Shown: positions 24,370-34,494, counted from the stretch's first letter. The stretch: DNA of 64,000 nt from Sulfuricurvum sp. (GCA_024637295.1 JAGXFL010000002.1:62001-126000), one strand, 5' to 3'. Numbers and translations are program-made. Notes: generated by a model from the sequence alone, not told the origin.

Positions 24370-26601
24370 TTATAACTCTTGCATCACGGTATGACGGTTA
24401 GTATGCTCTAGCCGTCTGCATGAGGCTTCAAATGCACCGGATTCACCGACAATATAACAATGTCCTTTAGCACGAGTGATAGCGGTGTACAACAGCTTAG
24501 TATTGAGCATGATGAGGTGTGAAAAACTCATCACCATAACAACGGTGTCGTATTCCATCCCCTGGACTTTATGGACACTTAGGGCATACGATAGACTCAG
24601 TAGATGGCTCATCTCATCGTATTTGTATTGTACGACGATCTCTTCATTGGGATAGAAGACATGGCACAGTTCCTCTTCGTCGTCAAGTTTGAAAATAAGT
24701 CCGCACATCCCGTTAAAGATTCGGCGTTCACTGGGATCACCCCCTTCTTTGAACTGTTCAGTAGTGTAGGAGAGCATGTTTTCATTTTTGGTATGGACGA
24801 CTTTATCCAGTAGCCGATATTCCCCTTTATGGGTTTTTACTCTCTTTTTTGGAGTTGGATTAAAATACTCTTGCAAGAGTACATTGAGATTATCGACTCC
24901 TAGAGCATGTCCACGCATCGGAGAGATAACTTGAAATGCACTCAGGTATTCCCGTATTTTTTTATCGGCAAGTTTGTTTCTGGAAGCAGGGAGATGTTCG
25001 AGTGTCACTTGTGCGATGGAGGCTAAGATATTATGGGCATTGGTCTTGACCACATCATCAAACTCTTGAGCACCAAGGGAGCGTTTGAGGGCGTGACGGT
25101 TTGGAATATCGACACCGATAAACGTAAAATCTTCATAAGGTTCTTGGTAAGGTGGGATGATTCCCTGCCGGACATCATTGGCGATAAGTGCGATAGCTTG
25201 TTCGGCACGCTGACGGTAGATTTGGGTAAGCATCACTGTAGGAGCCAGCTTGAGGGCGATGGCATCCGTGAGAGGGTTGCCTGCTCCGATTGGAGGAAGT
25301 TGTGCATCATCACCTACGATGATGACGACGGCATCAGAAGCAATTTTTACCATTAATCGAGCGAAGAGGGTGGAATTGATCATAGAGGCTTCATCGATTA
25401 GCACCACTTTGTAGGGCATGGTGTCTTGGGATTCAAATTTAACCAGTAGGCTTTGAATAGTTCCGCTGTCATAGCCGCTGCGCTCACGGATACGCTGGGA
25501 GGCAATACCGCTAAGGGCACAGGTCATGATGAGTGAACGGTCCATGCGAAGTGCCAAAAGATCCAGTAACGCTTTGGCAGTGGTGCTTTTTCCGGTTCCT
25601 GCATATCCGATGAGAAACAACAGCCCGACACCTGCATTGATTTGTTCGAGTGCCGTATGCTGTTGATCACCCAAAGTGAGAGAATGTTCGTGTAAAAAGC
25701 TTTCCAAATCTTTACAGATCGTCTCACCTTTGCTCTTCCCACGTCGGATAAACTGTTCGAACAGTACTTTTTCCGCTTCGTATAGCCGTGATGGGGAGAG
25801 TCTTCCACTTGGAAGAAGTATGATCTTGTCTTCATTTATACGGTCTTCGAGGGCATGACCGTAGATCTCTTCATCATTAAGTTCTAAAAGTAGATCGAGT
25901 TTGTTATAGAGGATGTCTTGGGTGATACAGCTATTTCCCTCCGCATCACAATATTCGCTTAGGGTATATTCCATAGCGGCTTGTATACGCCGCTCATCAT
26001 GATGAGAGATTCCCATATTGTGAGCGATCTCATCCGCTTTTTTAAATCCGATACCGTTGATGGACATGAGACCGTAAGGATTTTTTTTGATGATCTCGAT
26101 AGGTTCTTGAACCCCTTTCATCGCCGTAGCGATGAGGCGAAGTAAGGTAGGGGTGACACCGTATGGGGCTAAAAATTCTCCCAATAATCGCATGGAGCGA
26201 AACTGTTTCCACCCATTGGAGAGTTTTTCGAGACGCTTTTCGTTCATCCCTTTTATTTCCATGAGACGTTGGATATCGTTTTCCAAAATCTCGATGAGTC
26301 CCTCTTGTCCATATTTTTCGATCAGTTCGGCGGTGAGTTTTTTGGTAAATCCTTTGACAACACGGTTGAGAAAAAAGAAGAGTTCGTTTTGATTGACCAA
26401 CAATGATTCAGCTTTGAAGGTTTTACCGTAGTTTTTGTGTACTTCCCACTCCCCTTTGAGGGTAATAGCGGCATTGAGGAGGTTTTCGACCTCGCTCTCA
26501 TAATAGTGGGCACTGATTTTTTCACCGCTTTTGAGTGCGGCGATAAAAAATCCGCTGTTCTCGTAGATGATTTTATCGATTTGCCCGATGAGTGTTTGCA
26601 T
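24370..26601 (-). CDS. recD2: RecD2-like superfamily 1 DNA helicase
   Basis: 743 residues. The N-terminal OB-like domain (QTLIGQIDKIIYENSGFFIA) and the tandem helix-hairpin-helix region mark RecD2 rather than RecBCD RecD. Helicase motif I is GYAGTGKSTTA (about 329-340), followed by DEASMINSTL (motif II), GDDAQLPPIG (motif III) and a C-terminal YTAITRAK motif. It is a 5'-3' helicase in recombination or repair. The ATG at 26601 is chosen because homologous proteins begin there; no clear ribosome binding site is seen. Confidence 0.87.
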   Translation of the reverse strand: MQTLIGQIDKIIYENSGFFIAALKSGEKISAHYYESEVENLLNAAITLKGEWEVHKNYGKTFKAESLLVNQNELFFFLNRVVKGFTKKLTAELIEKYGQEGLIEILENDIQRLMEIKGMNEKRLEKLSNGWKQFRSMRLLGEFLAPYGVTPTLLRLIATAMKGVQEPIEIIKKNPYGLMSINGIGFKKADEIAHNMGISHHDERRIQAAMEYTLSEYCDAEGNSCITQDILYNKLDLLLELNDEEIYGHALEDRINEDKIILLPSGRLSPSRLYEAEKVLFEQFIRRGKSKGETICKDLESFLHEHSLTLGDQQHTALEQINAGVGLLFLIGYAGTGKSTTAKALLDLLALRMDRSLIMTCALSGIASQRIRERSGYDSGTIQSLLVKFESQDTMPYKVVLIDEASMINSTLFARLMVKIASDAVVIIVGDDAQLPPIGAGNPLTDAIALKLAPTVMLTQIYRQRAEQAIALIANDVRQGIIPPYQEPYEDFTFIGVDIPNRHALKRSLGAQEFDDVVKTNAHNILASIAQVTLEHLPASRNKLADKKIREYLSAFQVISPMRGHALGVDNLNVLLQEYFNPTPKKRVKTHKGEYRLLDKVVHTKNENMLSYTTEQFKEGGDPSERRIFNGMCGLIFKLDDEEELCHVFYPNEEIVVQYKYDEMSHLLSLSYALSVHKVQGMEYDTVVMVMSFSHLIMLNTKLLYTAITRAKGHCYIVGESGAFEASCRRLEHTNRHTVMQEL

Positions 26602-26658
26602 GGTGCGATTGTAGCACAATCACAAAAGAGGATGTATTTAGAAGGTCAAAATGCCAAA

Positions 26659-27540
26659 TTACGCTTTAACTCGAATGTTTCGTTCTTCTTCTTGTGATTT
26701 ATACAGCTCTGCACACCCTTTTGAGAGTTCGCGAATTTTGAGGATGTAGTTTGCGCGTTCTGTGACAGAGATCGCTTTTCGCGCATCGAGGGTATTAAAT
26801 GTATGCGATGCCATCATGCATAGATCGTAAGCTGGCAGTGGAAGCCCAGCATCAAGACATTTTTTACACTCCGCTGATTTTGCTTCAAATTCGGCAAACA
26901 GCATGGCAGTATCGGCAATCTCAAAGTTGTATTTGCTAAACTCGATTTCACCCTCTTTGTGGATGTCACGATACAGTGTCTTGCCGTATTGGTTTTCACT
27001 CCATACGATGTCAAACACCGTATCAACCCCTTGCAGATACATCGCAAGACGTTCAGTCCCGTAGGTGATCTCAACGGCAACAGGATCACAGGCGATTCCG
27101 CCCACTTGTTGAAAATAGGTAAATTGAGTCACTTCCATACCGTTGAGCCATACTTCCCAACCCAGACCCCATGCACCCAATGTCGGAGATTCCCAGTTGT
27201 CTTCGACAAAACGGATATCGTGTTCTTTGAGATTAAGTCCTAGATACTCGAGGCTTTTGAGATAAAGTTCTTGGATATTTTCAGGACTTGGTTTAATGAG
27301 GGCTTGAAACTGATAGTAGCTCCCCAAGCGGTTAGGATTTTCGCCATAACGACCATCGGTTGGACGACGGCTTGGAGCGACATAGGCCACCGACCAAGGT
27401 TTGGAATCAAGAGAACGCAAAAAAGTAGCAGGATGAAAGGTACCTGCACCGGCAGGGATGTCATAAGGCTGAACAATCGCACACCCTTGATCATTCCAAA
27501 ATTGTTGAAGTTTTAAAAGCATATCGCCAAATGTAATCAT
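26659..27540 (-). CDS. glyQ: Glycyl-tRNA synthetase alpha subunit
   Basis: 293 residues, full length for the bacterial alpha2-beta2 enzyme. The opening [19 protein letters not shown], the [16 protein letters not shown] segment (motif 2 region) and [21 protein letters not shown] are characteristic. It forms the aminoacylation site with GlyS, whose gene is not in this window. It is separated from the DUF89 gene by about 35 bases and may be co-transcribed with it. Confidence 0.96.
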   Translation of the reverse strand: MITFGDMLLKLQQFWNDQGCAIVQPYDIPAGAGTFHPATFLRSLDSKPWSVAYVAPSRRPTDGRYGENPNRLGSYYQFQALIKPSPENIQELYLKSLEYLGLNLKEHDIRFVEDNWESPTLGAWGLGWEVWLNGMEVTQFTYFQQVGGIACDPVAVEITYGTERLAMYLQGVDTVFDIVWSENQYGKTLYRDIHKEGEIEFSKYNFEIADTAMLFAEFEAKSAECKKCLDAGLPLPAYDLCMMASHTFNTLDARKAISVTERANYILKIRELSKGCAELYKSQEEERNIRVKA

Positions 27541-27575
27541 TAAATGTCTCCGCTAAATAGTAATGGAATTATAAC

Positions 27576-28433
27576 TTAGTCTATCTTACAGATGATAGAA
27601 CCTATTTCGTGGCCCAAAGAGCGGGAAACGACGGAGCATTTTATTTTGAGTAAAAAACAGATGTTTTGACGCCGTAAGGGGGTCATACATTCGTAATTTC
27701 CCATCCCTTTGGCGATGATAAGATCAGCGGTATCAAATAAGTTTTGAGCTTTTTGTGTCGCACGTTCATAGACAAATCCAGGAGTATTGACACCACTGTC
27801 GATGAGGGTACATAACTCATCCATACCGGCTTCTAGTGCCTCTTTCATCGTGACATCGTTGATGATGAAGTTACCGCGTACCATATAGAAGATTTCGAGT
27901 TCGGGATATAACCGTTTGAGATGTTCTATAGCTAGGGCATCAAATAGATGTTCACCGGTATTATCACCGATATAGACTAAGCTCTTGGCTTTTGTTAGCT
28001 GTTCATGTAGTTTTGCAGAATCATTGTGAGCAAAAGGGGTATCAAAGACAGAAGTTATTGCTCCATGCAGGTCAAAAGTGATTTCCGCCGCCAAATCGAT
28101 GACATTGCCGACAACTGCCGTTTTGAGTAATGCCATAAAGGGATCGTCACTTTGCTCGATGGTCTCTCGTAAAAACGGCATATAAAAATTTGCTTGAGTT
28201 ATAGCGTGAGCCTTTTGTTCATCGTAAAGGTCTACTTTTTGACTTAATCGTGCCATCTCTTCATATAATGGAGCCGCTATTACAGGAGGAGAGAGGCTAA
28301 AATCAGGATTGTTCAATGAGGTCTTAACATGAGATAGCATAGCGTTAGCTAATGCATTATTTGCACCAATTGCGTCAGCAACACGTTTACTTTGCTCTAT
28401 GATACAGGCGATGCATTCCTCTTGTATATTCAT
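27576..28433 (-). CDS. DUF89 (ARMT1-like) family protein
   Basis: 285 residues. The N-terminal NIQEECIACIIEQ Cys pair, YIGDNTGEHLFDALAIEHL with the metal-binding Asp-Asn, a MVRGNFIINDVTMKEALEAGM segment and IAKGMGNYECM are the DUF89 signature. The family comprises metal-dependent damage-control phosphatases acting on phosphometabolites. The start at 28433 overlaps the stop of the DUF3972 gene by four bases (ATGA), so the longer frame is not used. Confidence 0.82.
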   Translation of the reverse strand: MNIQEECIACIIEQSKRVADAIGANNALANAMLSHVKTSLNNPDFSLSPPVIAAPLYEEMARLSQKVDLYDEQKAHAITQANFYMPFLRETIEQSDDPFMALLKTAVVGNVIDLAAEITFDLHGAITSVFDTPFAHNDSAKLHEQLTKAKSLVYIGDNTGEHLFDALAIEHLKRLYPELEIFYMVRGNFIINDVTMKEALEAGMDELCTLIDSGVNTPGFVYERATQKAQNLFDTADLIIAKGMGNYECMTPLRRQNICFLLKIKCSVVSRSLGHEIGSIICKID

Positions 28434-28906
28434 GCAGTACCGTGTTCGTCGATGACTTTCCCCCACATGAGTTTGTATTTACGGCGCATGAACTCAACTT
28501 CTTGTTGGGAGAGTTTGAGCTGAGTAGTAAGTGTGTCGATTGTTTTGCGGTCTTCGTCGTAGAGTTCCTGTAGGGAAGCGAGAGCTTCTTTTAAAAACAT
28601 GTTTTCATTTTTGATCGATTCGATCGTCTCTTCTTTGGCAATGAGTACTTTTTCATGGAGGTTGATAATTGTGCCGATGGTTTTTTCGACGAAACTCGCA
28701 CCCATAGTGATGTCGGCATGTGATGCACTAAGTTGGGTAAGTGTTGCAGGAACAAGATCGCCCATACTCTGGGAAGGGTCGATGAGAACGACACCCTCTT
28801 CAACAATTGTCGCGAGTTTGCCACGAACGATCAAAGCTTCTACCGCTTCAACGTCCATATTGGTCATTTCGGCATACTCGTAAATACTCATCCAGTGTTC
28901 GTGCAT
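28430..28906 (-). CDS. DUF3972 family protein
   Basis: 158 residues: an N-terminal region resembling a small winged helix or DNA-binding module (MSIYEYAEMTNMDVEAVEAL), then a long coiled coil (about 85-150) ending in a basic segment. It matches a Campylobacterota-specific family whose role is unknown. It overlaps the DUF89 gene by four bases and follows purE by about 50 bases. Confidence 0.75.
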   Translation of the reverse strand: MHEHWMSIYEYAEMTNMDVEAVEALIVRGKLATIVEEGVVLIDPSQSMGDLVPATLTQLSASHADITMGASFVEKTIGTIINLHEKVLIAKEETIESIKNENMFLKEALASLQELYDEDRKTIDTLTTQLKLSQQEVEFMRRKYKLMWGKVIDEHGTA

Positions 28907-28955
28907 CTCTATTGCCTTATGTCATTTGCATAATGAAAGCAAAAGGCGTACCTAC

Positions 28956-29450
28956 TTATAAAATAGTCTCTATCTCCATAGAATCCATTTCTACTTTTTT
29001 AGCTTTGCTGATACGGTCTTCTTGCAATTTCATGCGTAACTCTTCGTTTTCTAATGCCAAGATCTGCATCGCTAAATACGCTGAGTTAATTGCACCTGCT
29101 TTTCCAATAGCAACCGTTGCAACCGGCATCCCCGCTGGCATTTGTACGGTTGAAAGCAATGCATCGATACCGCTAAGAGCAGAAGCACTCATCGGTACAC
29201 CGATGATAGGTTTGATCGTTTTAGAGGCTAGCACACCTGCCAAATGGGCAGCCATTCCTGCGGCTGCGATAAACACCTGTGCCCCTTTAGCTTCTGCTGC
29301 AATAACGTAATCTTTAGTACGTTCAGGACTTCGGTGAGCCGATGATATGATGAGTTCATATTGAACACCAAATTCTTCGAGGGTTTGAGAACACGATTGC
29401 ATAACATCATAATCGCTTTTGCTCCCCATAATAATTGATACAAATTTCAT
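28956..29450 (-). CDS. purE: N5-carboxyaminoimidazole ribonucleotide mutase
   Basis: 164 residues of the class I PurE type. IIMGSKSDYDVM (6-17) and SAHRSPERT with the catalytic His at residue 39 are present, as are the GMAAHLAGVLASKT and GVPMSASALSGIDALLSTVQMP segments. It converts N5-CAIR to CAIR in purine synthesis; PurK is not in the window. It lies downstream of the U32 gene on the same strand with a 22-base gap. Confidence 0.96.
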   Translation of the reverse strand: MKFVSIIMGSKSDYDVMQSCSQTLEEFGVQYELIISSAHRSPERTKDYVIAAEAKGAQVFIAAAGMAAHLAGVLASKTIKPIIGVPMSASALSGIDALLSTVQMPAGMPVATVAIGKAGAINSAYLAMQILALENEELRMKLQEDRISKAKKVEMDSMEIETIL

Positions 29451-29472
29451 TTATTTTCCTTTAGTTTTGGTT

Positions 29473-30765
29473 TTAAGATTTGGTTATTGTTCCCATATCC
29501 AGAGTTGCGGGGATACGAAAAAAGGTATAGGCAGGAAGCGGAGCAGGGAGTTTAAAACGGTTGAGATTTCCGCTGTGCACTTGATCCCAAACTTTGCCAT
29601 TTTCAGCAATCAGCTGTTTAAAACGGATATTCCATTGCCCATTTTCGCAAAAAATGCTTCCGATATCGTTGTCGATTTCATTCAATACTGAACCTTCAGG
29701 AACGACAAGTTCCATTGTGTCACCAGGAAAGGTTTTGTATTTGCATTCAAAAAACTCGCCACTCTCATCGACGATGGCCGCAACTTGGTGTGTCCCCATC
29801 ATCATGGTGAAATCGAGGTTTTGGGTATCGTGCTTTTCAAAAGGGCGATTGATGAGGTACGCATCAGTAAATCCGCGATTTTGGGTAGTATTGAGCTCAC
29901 GCTGATAGGCATCACCGTCAAATTTCCCCTCATAAAAATCATCGATAGCACGGCGATAGGTTTTAGCTGTAATGGCGGCATAGTAGGGTGACTTTGTACG
30001 TCCCTCGACTTTGACCGAATCGATACACCCGCTCTCTAAGATCTCTTTCATGTGACTCGCCAGATTGAGGTCTTTGGAATTCATGATATAGGTACCGATT
30101 CCCTCTTCTTCGACGAGCTTGAAAAGGGTTCCCGTTTCAGGATTTGCGGCAAAAATCTCATACGGGAATCGGCAGTCATTGGCACAGCTACCACGGTTAG
30201 GAACCCGTCCGCTTTGCAATGTCGAGATCAAACATCGTCCGCTGTAGGCAAAACACATTGAACCGTGTACAAAGACTTCAATCTCCAAATCAGGAAGTTC
30301 TGCTTTAATGACGGTCAAATCTTTGAGAGAAATTTCACGCGCTGCGATGATACGGCGTGCGCCCATATCGTAATAAACTTGCGCATCCAAGACATTCATG
30401 ACATTGGCTTGAGTTGAGAGGTGTAGCGGTATGTGAGGTGCGATCTGGTGTGCGAGTTTGAGAACACCAGGTGTTGCCACGATAAACGCATCCGGTTCGA
30501 GTGCAGCCATTGCAGCGATGTGTTCTTTGAGAAGCTTGAGTTGAGAGTTAAACGGAAAACCGTTGATGGTGACGTAGACTTTGCGCCCTCGTGCATGAGC
30601 GTAGTCAATCCCTTCTTTGAAACTTTCAAGATCAAACTCTTTTCCTGAACGGATACGAAGCGAGAAATGGCTGACTCCGCCATAAACGGCATCCGCGCCG
30701 TAATCAATGGCGATCTTGAGTTTTTCTAAATTTCCCGCAGGGGAGAGGAGTTCCACTTTTTTCAA
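29473..30765 (-). CDS. U32 family peptidase-like protein, tRNA/rRNA hydroxylation type
   Basis: 430 residues of the YegQ/TrhP-RlhA-like U32 family. It opens with VELLSPAGNLEKLKIAIDYGADAVY in pieces typical of the family, and has HLSTQANVMN, the FVHGSMCFAYSGRC segment, and RGSCANDCRFPYE with the conserved cysteines thought to hold an iron-sulfur cluster. TrhP makes 5-hydroxyuridine at the tRNA wobble position with prephenate; this role is inferred from the family. It precedes purE. Confidence 0.85.
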   Translation of the reverse strand: MKKVELLSPAGNLEKLKIAIDYGADAVYGGVSHFSLRIRSGKEFDLESFKEGIDYAHARGRKVYVTINGFPFNSQLKLLKEHIAAMAALEPDAFIVATPGVLKLAHQIAPHIPLHLSTQANVMNVLDAQVYYDMGARRIIAAREISLKDLTVIKAELPDLEIEVFVHGSMCFAYSGRCLISTLQSGRVPNRGSCANDCRFPYEIFAANPETGTLFKLVEEEGIGTYIMNSKDLNLASHMKEILESGCIDSVKVEGRTKSPYYAAITAKTYRRAIDDFYEGKFDGDAYQRELNTTQNRGFTDAYLINRPFEKHDTQNLDFTMMMGTHQVAAIVDESGEFFECKYKTFPGDTMELVVPEGSVLNEIDNDIGSIFCENGQWNIRFKQLIAENGKVWDQVHSGNLNRFKLPAPLPAYTFFRIPATLDMGTITKS

Positions 30766-30878
30766 AGCCTATTCTCGATTCGTTTATAATTTTAGGGGAA
30801 TTTTACCGTGAAAAAGGTGTTAGGAAAATGAATTGTATGAGTTAATCATCATTCCCGAGTATTTCGGAAATAATAGAC

Positions 30879-31577
30879 TTATTTTTGCCCAAAGGATGCG
30901 AGTAGCGCTTCGATGTCTTCGCTGCTAACAATATCAGCAGTAGCATCGCCCGGTAGATGAACGGCAGAAGTAACCCGCTTAGAATCGTCGACTTTACTGG
31001 AGAAAAGATGATTCATATAGGTTGATAATGCACGCATGACATTGATGACCCGTTCGATTTTTTGACGATGAATGTCTTGATACTGCATAATGTCCATGAT
31101 GTTCATGACAGTATCAATATTAGTCTCCATCATCTCTTTGAGAGAACTGTTTTTTTCTTGTGCTTCTTTATTCTGTGCCAATTGCGTTTGAAAGGCTTCT
31201 ACATGGGGAAATTTAGCGGATAAGGTTTCAAAAAGGGCAATGTTGGCTTTTAAAACGGTATCAATTTCGTCAACGGTATCCTCAGAATTATTTAAATCAT
31301 CACTAATACCTTCGATAAGGTCAAAGATCTCTGTTGCTTTTTCTTCGCTCTCTTTGGTAACGTCATCGAGTTGGTGGACCATCTTGTTATCATCTGTCGG
31401 AGGGGGGGGAGGCCAGCTATGGACAGCGGAAGCTCTGTAATTATGGGGGTCGTCTAAACTGTTAAATGTTGTTTCAATTTCTTCTTCAGCCTCTGGAACT
31501 ACCGGTTCATCCGTTATATCATCCATCTCCATATCAATATCTTCATTCATCAGTGCATCAAGTTCTTCTTGGGTCAT
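30879..31577 (-). CDS. cheZ: Remote CheZ-like chemotaxis phosphatase (HP0170 type)
   Basis: 232 residues: acidic N-terminus, a proline run (WPPPPPT) encoded by eight consecutive C on the coding strand, a long helical hairpin, and MQYQDIHRQKIERVINVM with the Gln expected for CheY-P attack; the C-terminal helix (SSEDIEALLASFG) fits the CheY-binding peptide of CheZ. This is the divergent CheZ described for Helicobacter. The enzyme dephosphorylates CheY-P. No other chemotaxis gene is nearby. Confidence 0.75.
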   Translation of the reverse strand: MTQEELDALMNEDIDMEMDDITDEPVVPEAEEEIETTFNSLDDPHNYRASAVHSWPPPPPTDDNKMVHQLDDVTKESEEKATEIFDLIEGISDDLNNSEDTVDEIDTVLKANIALFETLSAKFPHVEAFQTQLAQNKEAQEKNSSLKEMMETNIDTVMNIMDIMQYQDIHRQKIERVINVMRALSTYMNHLFSSKVDDSKRVTSAVHLPGDATADIVSSEDIEALLASFGQK

Positions 31578-31649
31578 AATATAACTACCTCAGGTTGCAA
31601 AATATTGCACTATAATATCATTAAAATGATTATTTTCAATAGGAATACG

Positions 31650-32429
31650 ATGAAAGTTGATCTTCACAATCACACAGTGCTGTGTAATCATGCAACAGGC
31701 AGCGTAAATGAGTATGTAGAAGCTGCCATTGCATGCGGTACAGAGTATTTCGGCATTTCCGACCATGCTCCTATGGATTATGATCCCCAGTATCGCATGA
31801 GTTTTGGACAAATGGACTTATACGAGCAGTGGGTGAACGAAGCAAAAGAGCGTTATGGTGACAATATAACGGTTTTGTTGGGATACGAAGTTGATTATTT
31901 ACCCGGTCATATGGACGAGCGGGTTTTAAAACGCCCCTGTGATTATACTATCGGATCGGTTCATTTTATTGATGAATGGGGATTTGACAACCCGGAGTTT
32001 ATCGGCCGCTATGACGGTGTTGATATGGATGAGATATATACCCGTTATTTTGCACTTATCGAAGAGATGGCCCAGAGTGGGCACTTTAATATCGTAGGTC
32101 ATTTGGATCTGTTAAAAGTATTTAATTTCTTTCCCAAGACAGATATACGTATGTTAGCTAGAAATGCGTTAAGGGCAATAAAAAAAGCAGATATGGCAAT
32201 AGAGATCAATGTCTCTGGATGGCGTAAACCGGTACGTGAGGCGTATCCTTCCTTGGGTCTTTTGGAAGAGATTGCGGCATTGGATATCCCCATTACTTTT
32301 GGTTCTGATGCTCATCGCAGTGATCAGATTGGAATGTTTAGTGATGAGGCAGAAGCGTTGGCCAGGAGGGTCGGATATACTCAATGTGCGTTATACCGAA
32401 ACAAAGAGCGGACTATGATTAAATTTTAA
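31650..32429 (+). CDS. hisJ: PHP-domain histidinol-phosphatase
   Basis: 259 residues beginning VDLHNHTVLCNHATG, the metal-binding PHP motif. Further ligands are seen in FGISDHAP, LGYEVDYLPGH, IGSVHF, IVGHLDLL and TFGSDAHRSDQIG, so the PHP metal-binding motifs are all present. It most likely performs the histidinol-phosphate dephosphorylation step of histidine synthesis. The ATG at 31650 follows TAGGAATACG; the longer frame upstream overlaps the divergent cheZ promoter region. Confidence 0.88.
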   Translation: MKVDLHNHTVLCNHATGSVNEYVEAAIACGTEYFGISDHAPMDYDPQYRMSFGQMDLYEQWVNEAKERYGDNITVLLGYEVDYLPGHMDERVLKRPCDYTIGSVHFIDEWGFDNPEFIGRYDGVDMDEIYTRYFALIEEMAQSGHFNIVGHLDLLKVFNFFPKTDIRMLARNALRAIKKADMAIEINVSGWRKPVREAYPSLGLLEEIAALDIPITFGSDAHRSDQIGMFSDEAEALARRVGYTQCALYRNKERTMIKF

Positions 32430-32450
32430 GCACCATACTAGATGGTGTTT
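32429..32450 (+). terminator. Probable terminator after the PHP phosphatase gene
   Basis: CACCAT (32431-32436) pairs with ATGGTG (32442-32447), loop ACTAG, with flanking A/T pairs and a short TTT run. Confidence 0.55.
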
Positions 32451-32464
32451 AACTTTTAATTCGC

Positions 32465-32496
32465 TATACTTTTTGAACTATTATTATATTTCAGGA
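32465..32496 (+). promoter_or_regulatory. glnA promoter and ribosome binding site
   Basis: TATACT (32465-32470) is a plausible -10 about 34 bases before the glnA start, and CAGGAG (about 32491-32496) is a strong ribosome binding site. No sigma-54 -24/-12 pair (GG-N10-GC) is apparent. Confidence 0.45.
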
Positions 32497-32503
32497 GATC
32501 CGT

Positions 32504-33934
32504 ATGGGTAAATTCGTAAACAGCGTCGACGAGTTTTTTAGTTTTTGTAAAGAGAACGATGTTCAGTTCGTAGATTTTCGCTTCACAGATATGAAAGGGA
32601 CATGGCACCATGTTACCTACCGTTATAGTGCAGTAAATGCAGGTCAGTTTGAAGGTGGTTTACCGTTTGACGGTTCTTCTATCGATGCGTGGCAGCCGAT
32701 TAATAAATCTGACATGCTTTTAAAGCCGGATGTGCAATCAGCATTTATGGATCCATTTACAGCTGATCCTACCATTATCGTTTTCTGTGACGTTTTTGAT
32801 ATCTATAAGGGTCAAATGTACGAAAAATGCCCACGTTCAATCGCTAAAAAAGCATTAGAGCATCTTGCACAAGCTGGATTTGGTGATGTTGCGTATTTCG
32901 GTCCTGAAAATGAGTTCTTTGTTTTTGATGACGTCAAAATTCGTGATGAAGTAAACTGTTCATACTATGAAGTAGATACAGAAGAGGGTTCATGGAACGA
33001 TTCTAAGTCATTTCCTGATGGTTACAACACAGGTCATCGCCCACGTACAAAAGGTGGTTATTTCCCAGTAGCACCGATCGATACTATGGTTGATCTTCGT
33101 GCAGAGATGATGTTGGTATTGGAGCAAGTGGGTCTTGAGGTCATCTTGGGTCACCACGAAGTAGCACAAGGTCAAGGTGAGATCGGTATCGTATTTGATA
33201 CTCTTGTAAATGCAGCAGATAATGTTCAAAAACTCAAATACGTTATCAAAATGGTGGCACATCTAAACGGTAAAACGGTTACTTTCATGCCTAAACCACT
33301 TTACGGTGATAACGGAAATGGTATGCACGTTCACCAATCAATTTGGAAAGACGGCAAAAATACATTCTACAAAGAGGGCGGCTACAGCAACTTATCTGAA
33401 ACAGCGCTTCATTATGTTGGTGGTGTTTTTGCTCACGCTCGTGCAGTTGCTGCGTTTACAAACCCATCAACTAACTCATTTAAACGTCTTATCCCTGGAT
33501 TTGAAGCACCGTCAATTTTGACATATTCAAGCCAAAATCGTTCAGCTTCTTGTCGTGTTCCTTATGGTGCAGGTGAAAAAGCGACACGTATTGAAATGCG
33601 TTTCCCAGACTCTACATCATGCCCATACCTTGCATTTACAGCGATGTTGCTTGCAGGTCTTGATGGTATCAAAAACAAAATGGTTCCGGTTGGACCAATG
33701 GATGAAGATTTGTTTGAACTTTCTTTGAATGAAATCCGTGAAAAAGGTATCCCGCAAATGCCACATACATTACGCGGTGCATTGGAAGCATTGATTCGTG
33801 ATAACGACTTCTTGAAACCTGTTATGAGTGACTTGTTTATCGATACATACCAAAACTATAAGTTTGAAACACAAGTATGGCCGGATGAAGCTCGCCCTAC
33901 TGCATTTGAATTTATTTCTACCTATTCTTGCTAA
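32504..33934 (+). CDS. glnA: Glutamine synthetase, type I
   Basis: 476 residues; makes glutamine from glutamate, ATP and ammonia. The DFRFTDMKG start, [21 protein letters not shown], the [10 protein letters not shown] substrate loop and the NRSASCRVP active-site segment are all present. The adenylylation site is missing: where enterobacterial GlnA has NLYDLPP, this protein has DLFELS with Phe404 in place of Tyr. Regulation by GlnE is therefore not expected, as known for Helicobacter. Codon use is even more biased than its neighbours, as for a highly expressed gene. Confidence 0.97.
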   Translation: MGKFVNSVDEFFSFCKENDVQFVDFRFTDMKGTWHHVTYRYSAVNAGQFEGGLPFDGSSIDAWQPINKSDMLLKPDVQSAFMDPFTADPTIIVFCDVFDIYKGQMYEKCPRSIAKKALEHLAQAGFGDVAYFGPENEFFVFDDVKIRDEVNCSYYEVDTEEGSWNDSKSFPDGYNTGHRPRTKGGYFPVAPIDTMVDLRAEMMLVLEQVGLEVILGHHEVAQGQGEIGIVFDTLVNAADNVQKLKYVIKMVAHLNGKTVTFMPKPLYGDNGNGMHVHQSIWKDGKNTFYKEGGYSNLSETALHYVGGVFAHARAVAAFTNPSTNSFKRLIPGFEAPSILTYSSQNRSASCRVPYGAGEKATRIEMRFPDSTSCPYLAFTAMLLAGLDGIKNKMVPVGPMDEDLFELSLNEIREKGIPQMPHTLRGALEALIRDNDFLKPVMSDLFIDTYQNYKFETQVWPDEARPTAFEFISTYSC

Positions 33935-33951
33935 TCTCTCTCTAAACAAAC

Positions 33952-33972
33952 GTTCCCGTCTCGGCGGGAAAC
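33952..33972 (+). terminator. Hairpin after glnA
   Basis: TTCCCG (33953-33958) pairs with CGGGAA (33965-33970) with a 6-base loop, closed outside by G/C. It lies 19 bases after the glnA stop. There is no T-tract, so efficiency is uncertain. Confidence 0.45.
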
Positions 33973-34065
33973 TCTACATAAATATTACTGCCTTACTACA
34001 CCTGCCTTTAATTTAAAGTTTTTTTTGCAATAATAAACCTTATTTAATACTAAAAGGGATGATGG

Positions 34066-34494
34066 ATGCAACGTAAGGGTTATACACGTGCCAGTTTGGC
34101 AATCGCATTAGTAGCAGCAGTAGGATTAGGCTATATTGCCTATTTGCAATATCAACTTGCTAAGGTAGATTCAATAATTGCAGAAACCATTGTTGGTGCT
34201 CATAATGCTGCAAAAAGTTGTAAGCTAAAACGAGAGGGAAATAAGATCATAGAACTGTGTGAAACACCTGATTTAGAAAAAAAAGGGTGGAAGCTTTCTG
34301 GAGACAAGCAAAGTTATGAGCTAAGTACGGGTGGAAAAGTACACGCGAGAATGATATTGGATCATAAAACGGGTAAAGTCATCTATAAAATTGATTGTGG
34401 TAGTTTTGAGGGTGATGATGCTCAACAAGAGTGTTCCGATGTTCTTGACGGGACAGGTAAAAACTACGTTAATACAGACGAGGTACCTTGGTAG
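34066..34494 (+). CDS. Membrane-anchored periplasmic protein, unknown function
   Basis: 142 residues with one N-terminal membrane anchor (about 9-27) followed by a short helix and a mainly beta mature domain with four cysteines (around KSCKLKR, ELCETPD, KIDCGSF and QECSDV) that could form two disulfides. It has a good ribosome binding site (AAAAGGGATG). The N-terminus recalls pilin anchors, but there is no prepilin peptidase motif. Single-gene unit ended by a strong terminator. Confidence 0.7.
   Translation: MQRKGYTRASLAIALVAAVGLGYIAYLQYQLAKVDSIIAETIVGAHNAAKSCKLKREGNKIIELCETPDLEKKGWKLSGDKQSYELSTGGKVHARMILDHKTGKVIYKIDCGSFEGDDAQQECSDVLDGTGKNYVNTDEVPW

Noticed and set aside
28807-29310. 167-codon frame antisense to purE and the DUF3972 gene
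   Set aside because: purE is unmistakable on the other strand.
34066-34494. Prepilin-like N-terminus of the 142-residue protein
   Set aside because: It has a membrane anchor but no Gly-Phe cleavage motif with Glu at +5, so it is not a type IV pilin by the usual criteria.
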